Assembly: GCF_947172395.1 (NCBI RefSeq)
Contig: NC_069095.1
Span: forward strand, 1,984,001-2,048,000
DNA length: 64,000 bases
Reading direction: 5' to 3'
DNA from: Bicyclus anynana
Lineage: Eukaryota > Arthropoda > Insecta > Lepidoptera > Nymphalidae
The position numbers were made by a program, and so were the translations under genes. Of this stretch, positions 63,707 through 64,000 are shown piece after piece. Each line of letters begins with the position of its first letter. The first letter of the stretch is position 1. The notes under the pieces were generated by a model. It was not told the origin of the DNA. It saw only the letters and a program-made list of their open reading frames with translations, and ran no database searches.

Positions 63707-64000
63707 GTAATAATACACGGATTTGTCAGTTTTTCGTAGAAAATTTCAAAAATACCAATTGTTAAAAGTTTTAATGGATTATTGTATTTATATTAATTTA
63801 ATACATGTATTTTATTTGTATAAAAGGCAGTTGCATAGATGATAGACACTCCCCCCCCCCCCCTCCAAATAAGTAATGTACTTAGTTTTTTTTTTACAAC
63901 AAATAGTGTATGAAGAATGAGAGAATTTTGAGTACAATGAATTTAGAAGTTAAGTGATTTGTTTTATAGTTTTGTAGTTAGTAAACATAACGGATCGTGG

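Larger units (their letters stand above)
60846..64000. other. 3' flank of the SLC6 gene without a further gene
   Basis: AT-rich. Contains Tc1/mariner-type MITEs (61203, 63331), a repeated AGTTTGGCTAATGAAAG / TTTCATTAGCTAAACT pair (62334 and 62580) that may be an inverted-end element of about 260 bp, and a poly-C run (63851-63862). No frame longer than 60 codons with family features. Confidence 0.6.

Overview
This is a eukaryotic nuclear window from a moth or butterfly (Lepidoptera). It has split genes with GT-AG introns, AT-rich non-coding DNA and GC-richer exons. It also carries the usual lepidopteran repeats: two abundant tRNA-headed SINE families, LINE remnants with (ATG)n tails, Helitron-like ends (hairpin plus CTAG), mariner and hAT elements. 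No bacterial, CRISPR or rRNA features were seen. All splice models were built by eye from reading-frame phase and family similarity.

Layout. (1) 77-17388, minus: exportin-4, 14 exons. The first 943 codons are present and the last ~200 lie beyond position 1. (2) 17389-20728: repeat-rich spacer with LINE debris and a foldback element. (3) 20729-20996, minus: a glutaredoxin-like protein of the C5orf63 type, with a possible tiny first exon at 21213-21244. (4) 21368-23294 and 27415-28679, minus: two tandem acetoacetyl-CoA thiolases of the ACAT1/T2 type, each with one intron at the same place. About 4 kb of foldback elements and a 130-bp satellite separates them. (5) 28680-41024: about 12 kb with no gene I can support, holding MITEs, a LINE reverse-transcriptase relic and Helitron-like ends. 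A non-coding first exon of the next gene may lie near 37.2-37.3 kb. (6) 41072-60184, plus: a 13-exon, 1157-residue, strongly diverged SLC6 transporter. It has a long acidic N-terminus and a C-tail with PPxY, LRRSF and PDZ-ligand-like motifs. Its introns hold a nearly complete mariner, a solo LTR, SINEs and MITEs. (7) 60185-64000: 3' UTR and flanking DNA with a candidate poly(A) signal, a SINE and two Tc1/mariner-type MITEs.

The genes do not form an operon. Exportin-4 works in nuclear transport, the thiolases in acetoacetyl-CoA metabolism (ketone bodies, isoleucine breakdown, or the first mevalonate/juvenile-hormone step), and the SLC6 protein at a membrane. The most unusual things are: four cases where a piece of an exon is copied into a nearby intron, transposons lying within tens of bases of splice sites, loss of canonical ion-site residues in the SLC6 protein, and the satellite/foldback block between the two thiolases. 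I found no clearly new multi-gene system.
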